A stretch of 64,000 nucleotides of DNA, from NCBI GenBank assembly GCA_934746645.1, contig CAKVFE010000002.1, positions 62,001 to 126,000 of the forward strand, read 5' to 3'. Position numbers and translations under genes: made by a program. The notes below the pieces were generated by a model. It saw only the letters and a program-made list of their open reading frames with translations. It made no database searches and had not been told where the DNA came from. This DNA comes from an uncultured Clostridia bacterium. Its GTDB lineage: Bacteria; Bacillota; Clostridia; Christensenellales; UBA1242. Positions 51,595 to 60,248 of this stretch are shown piece by piece; position 1 is the stretch's first letter; each line of letters opens with the position of its first letter.

Positions 51595-54081
51595 GTTTAA
51601 ACTTATGTATACAACTACAGAAGTGATTATGATAATAATACTTACTCCAAGTAGTATATATGCACTTACCATAAATGGATTGTTGCTTGTTAGTTTTATA
51701 TATTTTGTTTCAACATATCCAGAAATAACAGTTTTATTTTTTGTAATAACACTTACATAAGTGTATTTCTCTTTAGCATTATATTCTTTAACACACAACT
51801 TTTGACCAGCGTCAAGTTCTAATAAAATATAAGAACTATCATCTGCTTCAGTATACAATTTTACTTTATCACTTTGGTTGTTTATGATTACTGCATTGGT
51901 GTCAGGTAGTGGAGATATATCACTTGATAAGTCACTAGTTACATCACTTGCATTAACATAAAGTATAGTGTTGTCTTCTGTTTTAACTGCAAAATATTGT
52001 GAGTTGTCTATACTTATTAGTGTATCATTAACTACATTAAGTGTTGTGTTAAGTTGAACTGTAGTATAAGCAAAGTTGATATCGTTGACATCTTTTAGTA
52101 TGGTTGGAAGTTTATATAGCTTAATGTTTTTGTTTATGACTAACATTTGTTTAGGTTCGTTAATATTGTTGTCTATTATGTTTATGTTTGATTTAGTAAT
52201 GTATCCATAATTAACAATATTATTGTAGTTGTACATAACATAATAACTATTATCTACTTCACCCAAAATAAATACTTTAGTATCTGTGTTTAACAATCTT
52301 ATTATATCAGTGTTATATGGATATGCAGTTATGTATGTATTAGTGTTTAGCTTACCACTTTGTATTATTGTTTGCTTTGGAGCATAATTTGAAGTATCTA
52401 CAATGTGTTGATAATCTTCTACTTTTTTTACATAATTGCTATGTATTTTTAATAGTCTATTGTTATAGTTGTCATAACATATTATATCGCCACTAACTTT
52501 ATTTATTTGTAAATAATTAAGCTTTGAAGCTTCATAAGTAAGTGGGATAGTAGGTGTCAATGTGTGATTGATATTATCTATTTTTACAATATTGTGTGTG
52601 GTTAAAGTATAAATATTGTTGTAAAAATCTTTGTCTATGCTTTTGATGTTGTCATCAAGAGTAATACCAGCAACTACAGAACCATCATTAATATCAAATA
52701 TAGTAATAACTTTGTTTGTAGATACTGCTATTGTATCATCATTTAATAACAATAACTTTGAATCATTGTTTAAGTTAAGGTCATTTACAATAACTCTTGG
52801 AGTATATTCTCCATTGTTGATAACCTTTAGACTATCTTCAACTAAATCTAAATAATACAAGTTGTTTTCTTTAGATATTTTCATATCTGTGATTGAAGAA
52901 GTTACATATTCGGTAATATTGTCATTGTACAATTTAATAATTTTATTGCTTGTATATAACCAAAAACTAATATTATCATTAGTTGTGATTAGTTTTGGTT
53001 TATTTAAATTGATATCTCCAACTTTATCAAGTATTGTTACTTCGTCATTGTACATTTGAATACGATTGTTGTCTGTATCAGATATGTATATGTTGTTGTC
53101 ATCTACATAATAAAAATCGTGTGCATTGTTAAAATATCCTTTTTCAAAACTATTTCTAGCGACTACAACTGATTTTGCTACTAGTTTATCTCCAGATAGT
53201 TCAAACGATTGAATATTTTTGTTAAGGCTGTCACCAATATATATACAACCATTAAATGTTTTTACATCTGCTATGCTAGATATTTTGCCAAGTTTAAAAG
53301 ATGTGTTGATGATAGCAAATATATCTTTTTCAGCTATTGTTTCGAAAGAACCTTCATTTTCTTTTAACACTACTACAGAGTTATTGTTCTTTGCAGTAAC
53401 AACTAAATATTGATTGTTGTTGGACTCCAACATCTCCATATTGCTTACATTAAGATAAGTAAAAGATAGAGTGGTTGGGGTAGTAGTAGAGTTGTTGTAT
53501 TTAGTCATATTGTATGTACTACCATTTTGAGTAAGTACATAAGTATAATTTTGATTAAGACAAATACTTATTATTGCGTCAGAAGATTGCTTTAAAGTAT
53601 GTCTATCAACAATTTGCTCATTTCTGATTTCTACAACTTGTACACTATTGTCTTCTTTTGCGTAAGATACAAACAATGATTGGTTGGATTCAAAAACATT
53701 ATAAGCAGTTACTTCATCAATACTTAACTCAGCAATGTCAATGGCATTGTTGTTTTTTAATACTTTCAATCTATTGTTTGCTAATATAACAACATAATTA
53801 TCTGTTTGCTTTATATCTGTTACATTGCTAAATCTTAATGTTTGAGAAAGATTGTTATTAAAATCAACAATATTTAAACCATCATCATTTAGGTAATATG
53901 CCGAATTTTTAGTTACAGCAAATTTTTGAAAAGTACCCATATTAATCTGATGTTGATTGTCTACAAAATTGATAACTTCAGTAGTTACTGCGTCTGTACT
54001 TTCAGCCAAAACATTCTTTACATTTGTGGTAGTAAGTGTAGCAGACAACAATAACATTGTGCCTAACAATAGTTTTTTCAT
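51574..54081 (-). CDS. Exported propeller-like protein with SH3-like domains and C-terminal membrane anchor
   Basis: 835 residues. A signal peptide is clear (M-K-K-L-L-L-G-T-M-L-L-L-S-A, cleavage near A-E-S-T). Residues 50 to about 580 are NHL/propeller-type repeats of about 45 residues, e.g. D-V-K-T-F-N-G-C-I-Y-I-G-D-S-L-N-K-N-I and N-N-I-Y-I-S-D-T-D-N-N-R-I-Q. Around 590-790 there are three SH3-like units (L-Y-T-E-A-D-D-S-S-Y-I-L). A final helix (about 805-828) ends in K-K-D anchors. It is probably an extracellular binding protein fixed to the membrane. No catalytic motif. Ribosome-binding site AGGATG. Confidence 0.7.
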   Translation of the reverse strand: MKKLLLGTMLLLSATLTTTNVKNVLAESTDAVTTEVINFVDNQHQINMGTFQKFAVTKNSAYYLNDDGLNIVDFNNNLSQTLRFSNVTDIKQTDNYVVILANNRLKVLKNNNAIDIAELSIDEVTAYNVFESNQSLFVSYAKEDNSVQVVEIRNEQIVDRHTLKQSSDAIISICLNQNYTYVLTQNGSTYNMTKYNNSTTTPTTLSFTYLNVSNMEMLESNNNQYLVVTAKNNNSVVVLKENEGSFETIAEKDIFAIINTSFKLGKISSIADVKTFNGCIYIGDSLNKNIQSFELSGDKLVAKSVVVARNSFEKGYFNNAHDFYYVDDNNIYISDTDNNRIQMYNDEVTILDKVGDINLNKPKLITTNDNISFWLYTSNKIIKLYNDNITEYVTSSITDMKISKENNLYYLDLVEDSLKVINNGEYTPRVIVNDLNLNNDSKLLLLNDDTIAVSTNKVITIFDINDGSVVAGITLDDNIKSIDKDFYNNIYTLTTHNIVKIDNINHTLTPTIPLTYEASKLNYLQINKVSGDIICYDNYNNRLLKIHSNYVKKVEDYQHIVDTSNYAPKQTIIQSGKLNTNTYITAYPYNTDIIRLLNTDTKVFILGEVDNSYYVMYNYNNIVNYGYITKSNINIIDNNINEPKQMLVINKNIKLYKLPTILKDVNDINFAYTTVQLNTTLNVVNDTLISIDNSQYFAVKTEDNTILYVNASDVTSDLSSDISPLPDTNAVIINNQSDKVKLYTEADDSSYILLELDAGQKLCVKEYNAKEKYTYVSVITKNKTVISGYVETKYIKLTSNNPFMVSAYILLGVSIIIIITSVVVYISLNKKDVIE

Positions 54082-54260
54082 AAGTTTTTCATCCTATAAT
54101 AATCTATTTATTAGTATATCAAATAATATATTAAATAACAATAAATTAATGCGATTGGATATTCAAAACTAAATATAATTTTTGTTTTCGGTTGTTAATA
54201 AAAAATTTACATTATTTTCAATTACTGACAAACAGTTGTCATATTAAAGGTGTTATTATA

Positions 54261-54272
54261 GAACAGATGTTC
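54261..54272. promoter_or_regulatory. LexA (SOS) box
   Basis: GAACAGATGTTC fits the Gram-positive LexA core GAAC-N4-GTTC exactly and is followed by G as in the extended consensus. It lies in the divergent gap, 92 bp upstream of the -35 of the 54409 gene and 180 bp upstream of the 54081 start. Confidence 0.55.
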
Positions 54273-54352
54273 GATAAAATTACAAAATTCGCCAAGAAAA
54301 TACATTTTTGCACAAAATTAAACATATTTTTACAAAAATGTGACACATAATT

Positions 54353-54380
54353 TTGACTTTACAAAAATTGCTAATATAAA
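54353..54380 (+). promoter_or_regulatory. SigA-type promoter of the sigma-like regulator
   Basis: TTGACT (54353-54358), 16-bp spacer, TATAAA (54375-54380), 28 bp upstream of the ATG. The 54082-54408 gap otherwise holds only the LexA box. Confidence 0.6.
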
Positions 54381-54408
54381 ATAAAGTTGTTAAGCAAAGG
54401 GGGACAAA

Positions 54409-54993
54409 ATGAAAAGAAATATAGAGAATGAATTATGGGGCAAAACACTTTTATCACTGTATAGACATTTTGGAGTAATGGCTAATTCGATAGACAATCT
54501 TGTTAGACGCATAGGTATCAATTCGGCTTTTAGGCATACAATATATGATTCGACTATAGTTGACTCAAATAAGATACTAGAACTAACTGAAAGAAAAATA
54601 AAAATAATCAATCTTAAAGTTATTGTAGAAGACATTTTAGCTGATTTAAATATGAAAGACCTAAAAATACTAACTTTATGCTATGTCGATGGGGTTGAAT
54701 ATAAAAAGATTATTAAACTTCTCAATATCAATCAGCGTACATTTTTTAGAAGAAAAGAAATTGCCATTGCTAGATTTTCTAACAAATTAGCAGAAATGGG
54801 GTATGATGCAGATAAATTGGAAAAATATTTGCACAACGAAAACTGGATAAAAAATACATATTATCAAATTATCAATTCTACAGCGTCAAAACTTGTAAGT
54901 GACAAGAAAACAAAAAGCCAATATCAACTTATTAGGTCAGTATTGGACGATTTTGGTTGTAATATTAATCATAGTTTTTCTTGTTTTTATTAA
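54409..54993 (+). CDS. Sigma-70 region 4-like regulator
   Basis: 194 residues, ribosome-binding site GGGGG. The middle part reads like a sigma region 4 or ArpU/DUF1492-type helix-turn-helix: L-N-M-K-D-L-K-I-L-T-L-C-Y-V-D-G-V-E-Y-K-K-I-I-K-L (about 82-105), then I-N-Q-R-T-F-F-R-R-K (about 109-118). An N-terminal helical part contains E-L-T-E-R-K-I-K-I-I-N. Regulators of this kind often stand just before phage terminase genes, as late-gene activators. Here terminase starts about 830 bp downstream, beyond an oppositely directed host gene whose stop overlaps this stop (TTAA). Host or phage ownership is not resolved. Confidence 0.6.
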   Translation: MKRNIENELWGKTLLSLYRHFGVMANSIDNLVRRIGINSAFRHTIYDSTIVDSNKILELTERKIKIINLKVIVEDILADLNMKDLKILTLCYVDGVEYKKIIKLLNINQRTFFRRKEIAIARFSNKLAEMGYDADKLEKYLHNENWIKNTYYQIINSTASKLVSDKKTKSQYQLIRSVLDDFGCNINHSFSCFY

Positions 54994-55751
54994 AGATTTT
55001 CGTCATACATATCAGTAACGCTAGTTGGTTTTCGTACCGTCTTCAATTTTTTAGACTTTTTAGGCTTGTACAACATATATAGTATCAATAATGTAGGAAG
55101 TAGTGTAAGTATTATTATTACTACACAATCAATATTGGTTAATGGGTTTACTTTTTCAAAAGTATTGCCAGTGTATATAGATACTTGTTCTATATTTTCG
55201 CTTATTATTGATACATTGCTTGTGTATCCAGAATATACATATCCAATATTATCTTCATATTCGGTTAGATACCATATACTTCCTTTAAAGTCTACAGCTT
55301 CTTCACCAATTATTTTACCGATGTATTTTAGTTTTTTACTTCCTGCTGGTATAACGCAGATTGTATTATCTATGACATCTTTTACTTTTGGAGATTTTCT
55401 TAAATAGCAATTATTAGGAGTGTTAAATGTTGCTATAGGGTAAGGCACTGAAGGAGTTTCGTTGATTAATTGAATATCAGCCTTTAGCACAAATCCAGTT
55501 AAACCATTATATTCGGCTTTATAATAATCATTGTTATAGTTGGATATAAGTTTAACAAAATAACTTTTTTCAATCAAACACCATTTATTTTGATTAGACT
55601 CAGCACTTTTGTATAGATAAGTGTTTGAGTTTTTTATTTGGGCATACATAGGTGGTTTGGCATATATTGCGACATTATAGTTTGTGTTTAATATAGCAAA
55701 AACACTTATAACTATCAATATTAAACTTAAAATACCTTTTCTAGTTTTCAT
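54990..55751 (-). CDS. Exported SH3-like protein with C-terminal membrane anchor
   Basis: 253 residues from ATG 55751. An N-terminal signal helix (about 6-28) is followed by two SH3-like units (about 35-95 and 105-180; Y-L-Y-K-S-A-E-S, Y-Y-K-A-E-Y-N-G-L-T-G-F-V, then N-C-Y-L-R-K-S-P-K-V, I-W-Y-L-T-E-Y-E-D-N-I-G-Y-V). A second membrane helix lies at about 205-225, with a basic cytoplasmic tail. Same build as the C-terminal half of the 51574 protein, suggesting relatedness. SH3-like domains outside the cell usually bind peptidoglycan. No clear ribosome-binding site. Confidence 0.65.
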   Translation of the reverse strand: MKTRKGILSLILIVISVFAILNTNYNVAIYAKPPMYAQIKNSNTYLYKSAESNQNKWCLIEKSYFVKLISNYNNDYYKAEYNGLTGFVLKADIQLINETPSVPYPIATFNTPNNCYLRKSPKVKDVIDNTICVIPAGSKKLKYIGKIIGEEAVDFKGSIWYLTEYEDNIGYVYSGYTSNVSIISENIEQVSIYTGNTFEKVNPLTNIDCVVIIILTLLPTLLILYMLYKPKKSKKLKTVRKPTSVTDMYDENL

Positions 55752-55825
55752 ACTATTATTATAAACCAAATTTAACTTATTTAATAAAAATTACCAAATC
55801 TAAAATTATCATAAAAAGGGGGAAT

Positions 55826-57280
55826 ATGAAAGATAAACAATTAAAATTGAATTTAATAAAACGACTTGATATTATCTCCAAAGAAATTATTAGAAGAAGT
55901 AATAATGACAAACTATCTAGGTACAACACAGGTAAAGTTGTGCATAAAAAACAAATGGAATTTCATAAATCGCAATTTAAAAATAGATGGGTGTTTGGTG
56001 GTAATAGAAGTGGTAAAACAGAATGTGGTGCTGTCGAAACAGTTTGGCTTGCAACCGGAACACATCCGTACAAAACTAATAAGAAAAATATTAGTTGTTG
56101 GGTAGTAAGTTTGTCTAGTCAAGTACAGCGTGATGTAGCTCAAAGCAAAATTTTGTACTATCTCAATCCAGATTTAATAGTTGATATTGTTATGTCACAA
56201 GGTAAAAAGGAAGCACCGTATTTGGGGATTATTGATACAATCATAGTTAAAAATGCTATGGGTGGAACAAGCAAAATTGGATTTAAAAGTTGTGATCAGG
56301 GTAGAGAAAAATTTCAAGGTACGAGTTTGGATTTTGTGTGGTTTGATGAAGAACCACCTTATGATATTTATCTTGAATGTAAAATGCGTGTTATTGATAG
56401 ATGTGGTCAAATTTTTGGAACTATGACACCACTTAAAGGACTAACTTGGGTATATAACGAAATATATCTCAACGAACACAAAGATAAAGAAGTTTGGTGT
56501 GAATTTATGTCGTGGGAAGATAACCCATATCTTAATAAAAAAGAGATAGAATCTATAAGTTCTACACTAAATAACGATGAACTTAATTCTAGAAAATATG
56601 GTAGATTTTCATCATTTGGTGGTATGGTCTATAACGAGTTTGATGAAAATATCCATGTTATTGATCCGTTTGAAGTACCACTAGAATGGCAAGATACTAT
56701 GAGTATTGACCCAGGTCTAAACAATCCATTAAGTTGTCATTGGTATGCTTGCGATTATGACGGCAATGTTTATGTTGTTGCAGAGCATTATGAAGCAAAA
56801 AGAGATATTCAATATCATAGTAAAAAAATAATTGAAAAGTGCAAAATGCTTAATTGGAAACAAAATTCTAGTGGTAAGTACAATGCTCTTATTGATAGTG
56901 CAGCCAATCAACGAACTTTAAATGGTACAAAGAGTGTTGCCGAATTATTTTATGATTTAGGTATATCAGTTAATACAAAAGTCAATAAAGATTTGTTTTC
57001 GGGTATACAGAGAGTAAAGAGTTATTTAAAAAATGCAGAAGGTCAACCAAGATTGTTTATATTTAAAAATTGTCCAAATATGATAAGAGAAATAAAAGGA
57101 TACTTTTGGTCGGATAATGATGTTCCTGTAAAAAAGGACGACCACTCATTGGACGAACTCAGATACTATATTCAAAATCGCCCAGATATACCAATAAAAA
57201 AAGTTGAAAAAACATTGGTTCAAAAAGATAAGGATAGACTTATAAAAAAGTTGAAATGTGGTAGATATGCAACTAGATGA
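55826..57280 (+). CDS. Phage terminase large subunit
   Basis: 484 residues, ribosome-binding site AGGGGG. ATPase: Walker A F-G-G-N-R-S-G-K-T-E (about 57-66), Walker B D-F-V-W-F-D-E-E-P (about 169-177) and coupling motif G-T-M-T-P. RNase-H-like nuclease: first acid in S-I-D-P-G-L (about 294), second near A-L-I-D-S-A-A, third in D-H-S-L-D-E-L-R-Y near the C-terminus. All catalytic residues are present, so the motor looks active. It packages DNA into the procapsid through the portal. It lies unusually close (about 75 bp) to a host gene, without integrase or replication genes on this side. Confidence 0.93.
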   Translation: MKDKQLKLNLIKRLDIISKEIIRRSNNDKLSRYNTGKVVHKKQMEFHKSQFKNRWVFGGNRSGKTECGAVETVWLATGTHPYKTNKKNISCWVVSLSSQVQRDVAQSKILYYLNPDLIVDIVMSQGKKEAPYLGIIDTIIVKNAMGGTSKIGFKSCDQGREKFQGTSLDFVWFDEEPPYDIYLECKMRVIDRCGQIFGTMTPLKGLTWVYNEIYLNEHKDKEVWCEFMSWEDNPYLNKKEIESISSTLNNDELNSRKYGRFSSFGGMVYNEFDENIHVIDPFEVPLEWQDTMSIDPGLNNPLSCHWYACDYDGNVYVVAEHYEAKRDIQYHSKKIIEKCKMLNWKQNSSGKYNALIDSAANQRTLNGTKSVAELFYDLGISVNTKVNKDLFSGIQRVKSYLKNAEGQPRLFIFKNCPNMIREIKGYFWSDNDVPVKKDDHSLDELRYYIQNRPDIPIKKVEKTLVQKDKDRLIKKLKCGRYATR

Positions 57281-57548
57281 CCAATTAAAAGAAGCACTTA
57301 TCAAAAAAGCTACAGGATATACTGTAAAAGAAAGTGTTATGGAATATGGTATGGAAGAAGGCGAAGAAAAACTTTTAAAGAAAAAAGTATCTACAAAATA
57401 TTATCCACCAGATTTATCAGCAATCAATATTTTGCTTAACGAAAAACAAGTTGATATTCAAAGTTTGACTGATGCCGAACTTGAATTGGAAAAAGAAAAA
57501 ATTATTAAATTGTTAAAGGAGCTAGATAATGGAAATAAAAAAGACTAA
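57267..57548 (+). CDS. Small phage protein, TerS-like C-terminal motif
   Basis: 93 residues from ATG 57267; a GTG at 57258 is the alternative. It overlaps the end of the terminase gene. The segment L-K-K-K-V-S-T-K-Y-Y-P-P-D-L-S-A-I-N-I-L (about 46-65) matches the C-terminal pattern of phage small terminase subunits (K-x-x-x-P-P-D-x-x-A-x-x-x-x-L). The DNA-binding helix-turn-helix expected in a full TerS is not evident in the N-terminal part. It might be a reduced TerS placed after, rather than before, TerL. Confidence 0.6.
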   Translation: MQLDDQLKEALIKKATGYTVKESVMEYGMEEGEEKLLKKKVSTKYYPPDLSAINILLNEKQVDIQSLTDAELELEKEKIIKLLKELDNGNKKD

Positions 57549-57747
57549 TGTAAAAATCAAATGCGATATGGCAGGGTGTAAAAACATAGCTGATTATTGT
57601 ATAGAAAATAGTGAAAATAGTAGATACAATTTTAATGTGTGTACTACTTGTCTTAAAGAATTACATAAACAATTTAGCAAAGTTCTTACTCCTAAAAGTA
57701 TAAAAAGTGTATATCAAAAAGGAGGACTAGATGGACAACATAAATAA
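57529..57747 (+). CDS. Small phage zinc-ribbon-like protein
   Basis: 72 residues, ribosome-binding site AAGGAG inside the previous gene. Cys residues are arranged as C-D-M-A-G-C (about 12-17) and C-T-T-C (about 38-41), with another Cys at about 24, suggesting a zinc ribbon or knuckle. The C-terminal third is basic. It overlaps both neighbours by about 20 bp, as is common in compact phage late operons. Function unknown. Confidence 0.6.
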   Translation: MEIKKTNVKIKCDMAGCKNIADYCIENSENSRYNFNVCTTCLKELHKQFSKVLTPKSIKSVYQKGGLDGQHK

Positions 57748-59614
57748 AGAGTTGGAAGAACTTGCAGAGTCAATAATTGAAGATTTTAAAAATAGACAAC
57801 AAGAACGCAAACGCTATGAAGCCAATTGGCAACTCAACATTAATTTCTTTATTGGCAACCAATATTGTGCTATCAATAACAACAATGAAGTTGTGGATTT
57901 TGAAAAACAATTCTTTTGGCAAGAAAGAGAAGTGTACAATCATATTGCACCAATACTAGAACAAAGATTGTCAAAACTAGCTAAAGTAAGACCTACTATG
58001 ACAGTAGTACCTTTTAGCGATAGTGACCAAGATATCAATTGTGCAAAAGTAAGTAAAAATATTTTGAAAGCAACCAGTTACAAACTTAACCTTAGTCGTA
58101 TTATTAGTGAGGCTACTGTATGGAGTGAGTTGTGTGGTACTGTGTTTTATAAAGTAACTTGGAACAATAATTTGGGTACAACATTAGGTATTGACAATGA
58201 AGGCAATAGTATTCACGAAGGAGATGTCCAGATAGATGTGGTTAGTCCTTTTGAGATATTTCCAGATAGCTCAACATATTCAAATATTGATGATTGTAAA
58301 AGTATTATGCAGGCGAGAGTATACAATGTTGATACTATTAAAGATATGTGGGGTATAGATGTAGAAGGAAAAGACTTAGATGTCTTTACACTAGATAGTG
58401 TCAACCTAGCTGGTGGACTAGGATATTATGGCAAAGTAAATAAAGCAGGTAAGACCGTTAAACACAATTCGGCACTGGTTATTGAAAAATACGAAATGCC
58501 TACTATAGACTATCCTAATGGCAGACTTATTATAGTTGCTGACAAAAAAGTGGTATATATTGGCGAATTGCCATATATTAATAAATCTGAAAATAAAAGA
58601 GGATTTCCATTTATTTCACAATGTTCTATCCAAAATCCCAACTGTTTATGGGGTGGTAGCGTAGTTGAAAGATGTATACCAATACAAAGAAGTTACAACG
58701 CAATCAAAAATAGAAAACACGAATTTCTCAATCGTATAAGTATGGGAGTTATGGCTGTAGAAGATGGTTCTGTTGATACCGACAACTTAGAAGAAGAAGG
58801 TATGGCACCGGGTAAAGTTTTGATATATAGACAAGGTTCTCCTATACCAAAACTATTAAGCTCAGGTAGTGTTCCATCAGATTTTGCTTATGAAGAAGAT
58901 AGACTACTTAATGAGTTTTTGACTGTTAGTGGTGTAAGTGATTTACTTAGAAATTCTAGTCTTACTAGCAATGTAAGTGGTGTTGCGTTAGAACTTCTTA
59001 TTGAGCAAGATGAAGCAAGACTTATAAGTAGTGCAGAAGAAATAAGACAAGCAGTCAAAGAGATTAGTAAACATATCTTAAGATTGTATAAGCAATTTAT
59101 CAACGGTAAAACAAGTTCTAAACTTATTTCTAATAATGGCAATATAGAAATGTTTTATTGGAATAAATCAGATATCAATTCTGATGATGTAGTGTTTGAA
59201 ACTGAAAACGAACTTAACGAAAGTTTGGCACAAAAAAGAAATATGATATTTGAGATATTTAATTCTGGATTGTTGCACGATGAGAATGGTAAACTCAACA
59301 ATTCTGTTAGATATAAATTATTGGAACAATTGGGTCTTGGTATTTGGGAAAATACACAAGATATAAAAACATTGCAAATTAAAAGAGCAGATAAAGAAAA
59401 TTTGCAATTATTGGATACTCACAATATTGATATGCCACGAGAAATTGATAATCACGATTTACATATCAATGAACATACTTGCTTTATGTTGTCAGACGAA
59501 TTTGAAAAAGCGTCAAAGCGTAATCCAAACATTGAAAAACTAATGTTGGAACATATAAGACAGCATAAACAATTTAGACAAATAACTAATGAAAAGGAGA
59601 ATGACAATGGATAA
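57731..59614 (+). CDS. Phage portal protein (P22-like type)
   Basis: 627 residues, ribosome-binding site AAGGAGG. The N-terminal helix with R-R/K-x-x-Y-E-x-N-W-x-L-N-I-x-F-F-x-G-N-Q and Y-N-H-I-A-P-I-L-E-Q-R-L-S-K-L, the W-S-E-L-C-G-T-V-F-Y-K-V segment (about 136-147) and the F-P-D-S-S-T-Y stretch are typical of large P22-like portals. Central S-G-V-A-L-E-L-L-I-E-Q-D-E-A-R-L matches the stem helices. It forms the dodecameric DNA gate at one capsid vertex and docks the terminase. Confidence 0.85.
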   Translation: MDNINKELEELAESIIEDFKNRQQERKRYEANWQLNINFFIGNQYCAINNNNEVVDFEKQFFWQEREVYNHIAPILEQRLSKLAKVRPTMTVVPFSDSDQDINCAKVSKNILKATSYKLNLSRIISEATVWSELCGTVFYKVTWNNNLGTTLGIDNEGNSIHEGDVQIDVVSPFEIFPDSSTYSNIDDCKSIMQARVYNVDTIKDMWGIDVEGKDLDVFTLDSVNLAGGLGYYGKVNKAGKTVKHNSALVIEKYEMPTIDYPNGRLIIVADKKVVYIGELPYINKSENKRGFPFISQCSIQNPNCLWGGSVVERCIPIQRSYNAIKNRKHEFLNRISMGVMAVEDGSVDTDNLEEEGMAPGKVLIYRQGSPIPKLLSSGSVPSDFAYEEDRLLNEFLTVSGVSDLLRNSSLTSNVSGVALELLIEQDEARLISSAEEIRQAVKEISKHILRLYKQFINGKTSSKLISNNGNIEMFYWNKSDINSDDVVFETENELNESLAQKRNMIFEIFNSGLLHDENGKLNNSVRYKLLEQLGLGIWENTQDIKTLQIKRADKENLQLLDTHNIDMPREIDNHDLHINEHTCFMLSDEFEKASKRNPNIEKLMLEHIRQHKQFRQITNEKENDNG

Positions 59615-60239
59615 AGAACAACCAAAAGCCGAAGAATCAAGCAATGTTTCGTATGAAAAGTTTTGTGATTGTGCTTCCGATTCTGCTTTAGGCTCTTTAG
59701 AAAAATTTAAAGATGTGCAATCTTTACAAGAGGCGTATGTAAACTTGCAGTCCGAATTTACTAGGAAGTGTCAACGACTTAGTGAAGTTGAAAAGGATAA
59801 TTGTAGATTGAAGTCCGAACATAATAATTTACAACCCTTTTACGAAAAACCAGAGTGGGACGAATATGTTAAACAATTTTTAGCTAACAATTCTACTGCT
59901 CAAAACTATGCTAGCGAAATTATGGAGATATTGACTAAGGATAAAGTTTTGGCAAGTATGCCTAACTCCCTTGAGTTAGCATTTGACAGAGTTAAAGCTA
60001 GCAAATATAAGTCAGAATCAGAGCTCGCTTCTGACCCCAATTTTATAGATAAATATATTATTAATAACGAAAAAATTAAACAAAAAATTATTAATGATTA
60101 TTTAGATGTTATTAAGCAAAACAAATCGCCACAACTTATCAATAGCACTCGCACAGGGAGTGTTGGTCTTACGCCTTTCAATAGGCCGACAAGTTTGAGC
60201 GAGGCTAAGATGTTGGCAGAAAAATTATTTAAAAAATAG
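59607..60239 (+). CDS. Phage scaffolding protein (likely)
   Basis: 210 residues. The start is ATG 59607, the only in-frame ATG with correct spacing (7 nt) from AGGAG. It is highly charged and mostly helical, with a coiled-coil-like stretch about 45-85 (L-Q-S-E-F-T-R-K-C-Q-R-L-S-E-V-E-K). The C-terminal helix ends with S-E-A-K-M-L-A-E-K-L-F-K-K, like the coat-binding end of scaffolding proteins. Position between portal and major capsid is the classic scaffold location. Named by position and composition only. Confidence 0.65.
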   Translation: MDKEQPKAEESSNVSYEKFCDCASDSALGSLEKFKDVQSLQEAYVNLQSEFTRKCQRLSEVEKDNCRLKSEHNNLQPFYEKPEWDEYVKQFLANNSTAQNYASEIMEILTKDKVLASMPNSLELAFDRVKASKYKSESELASDPNFIDKYIINNEKIKQKIINDYLDVIKQNKSPQLINSTRTGSVGLTPFNRPTSLSEAKMLAEKLFKK

Positions 60240-60248
60240 GAGAATAAT

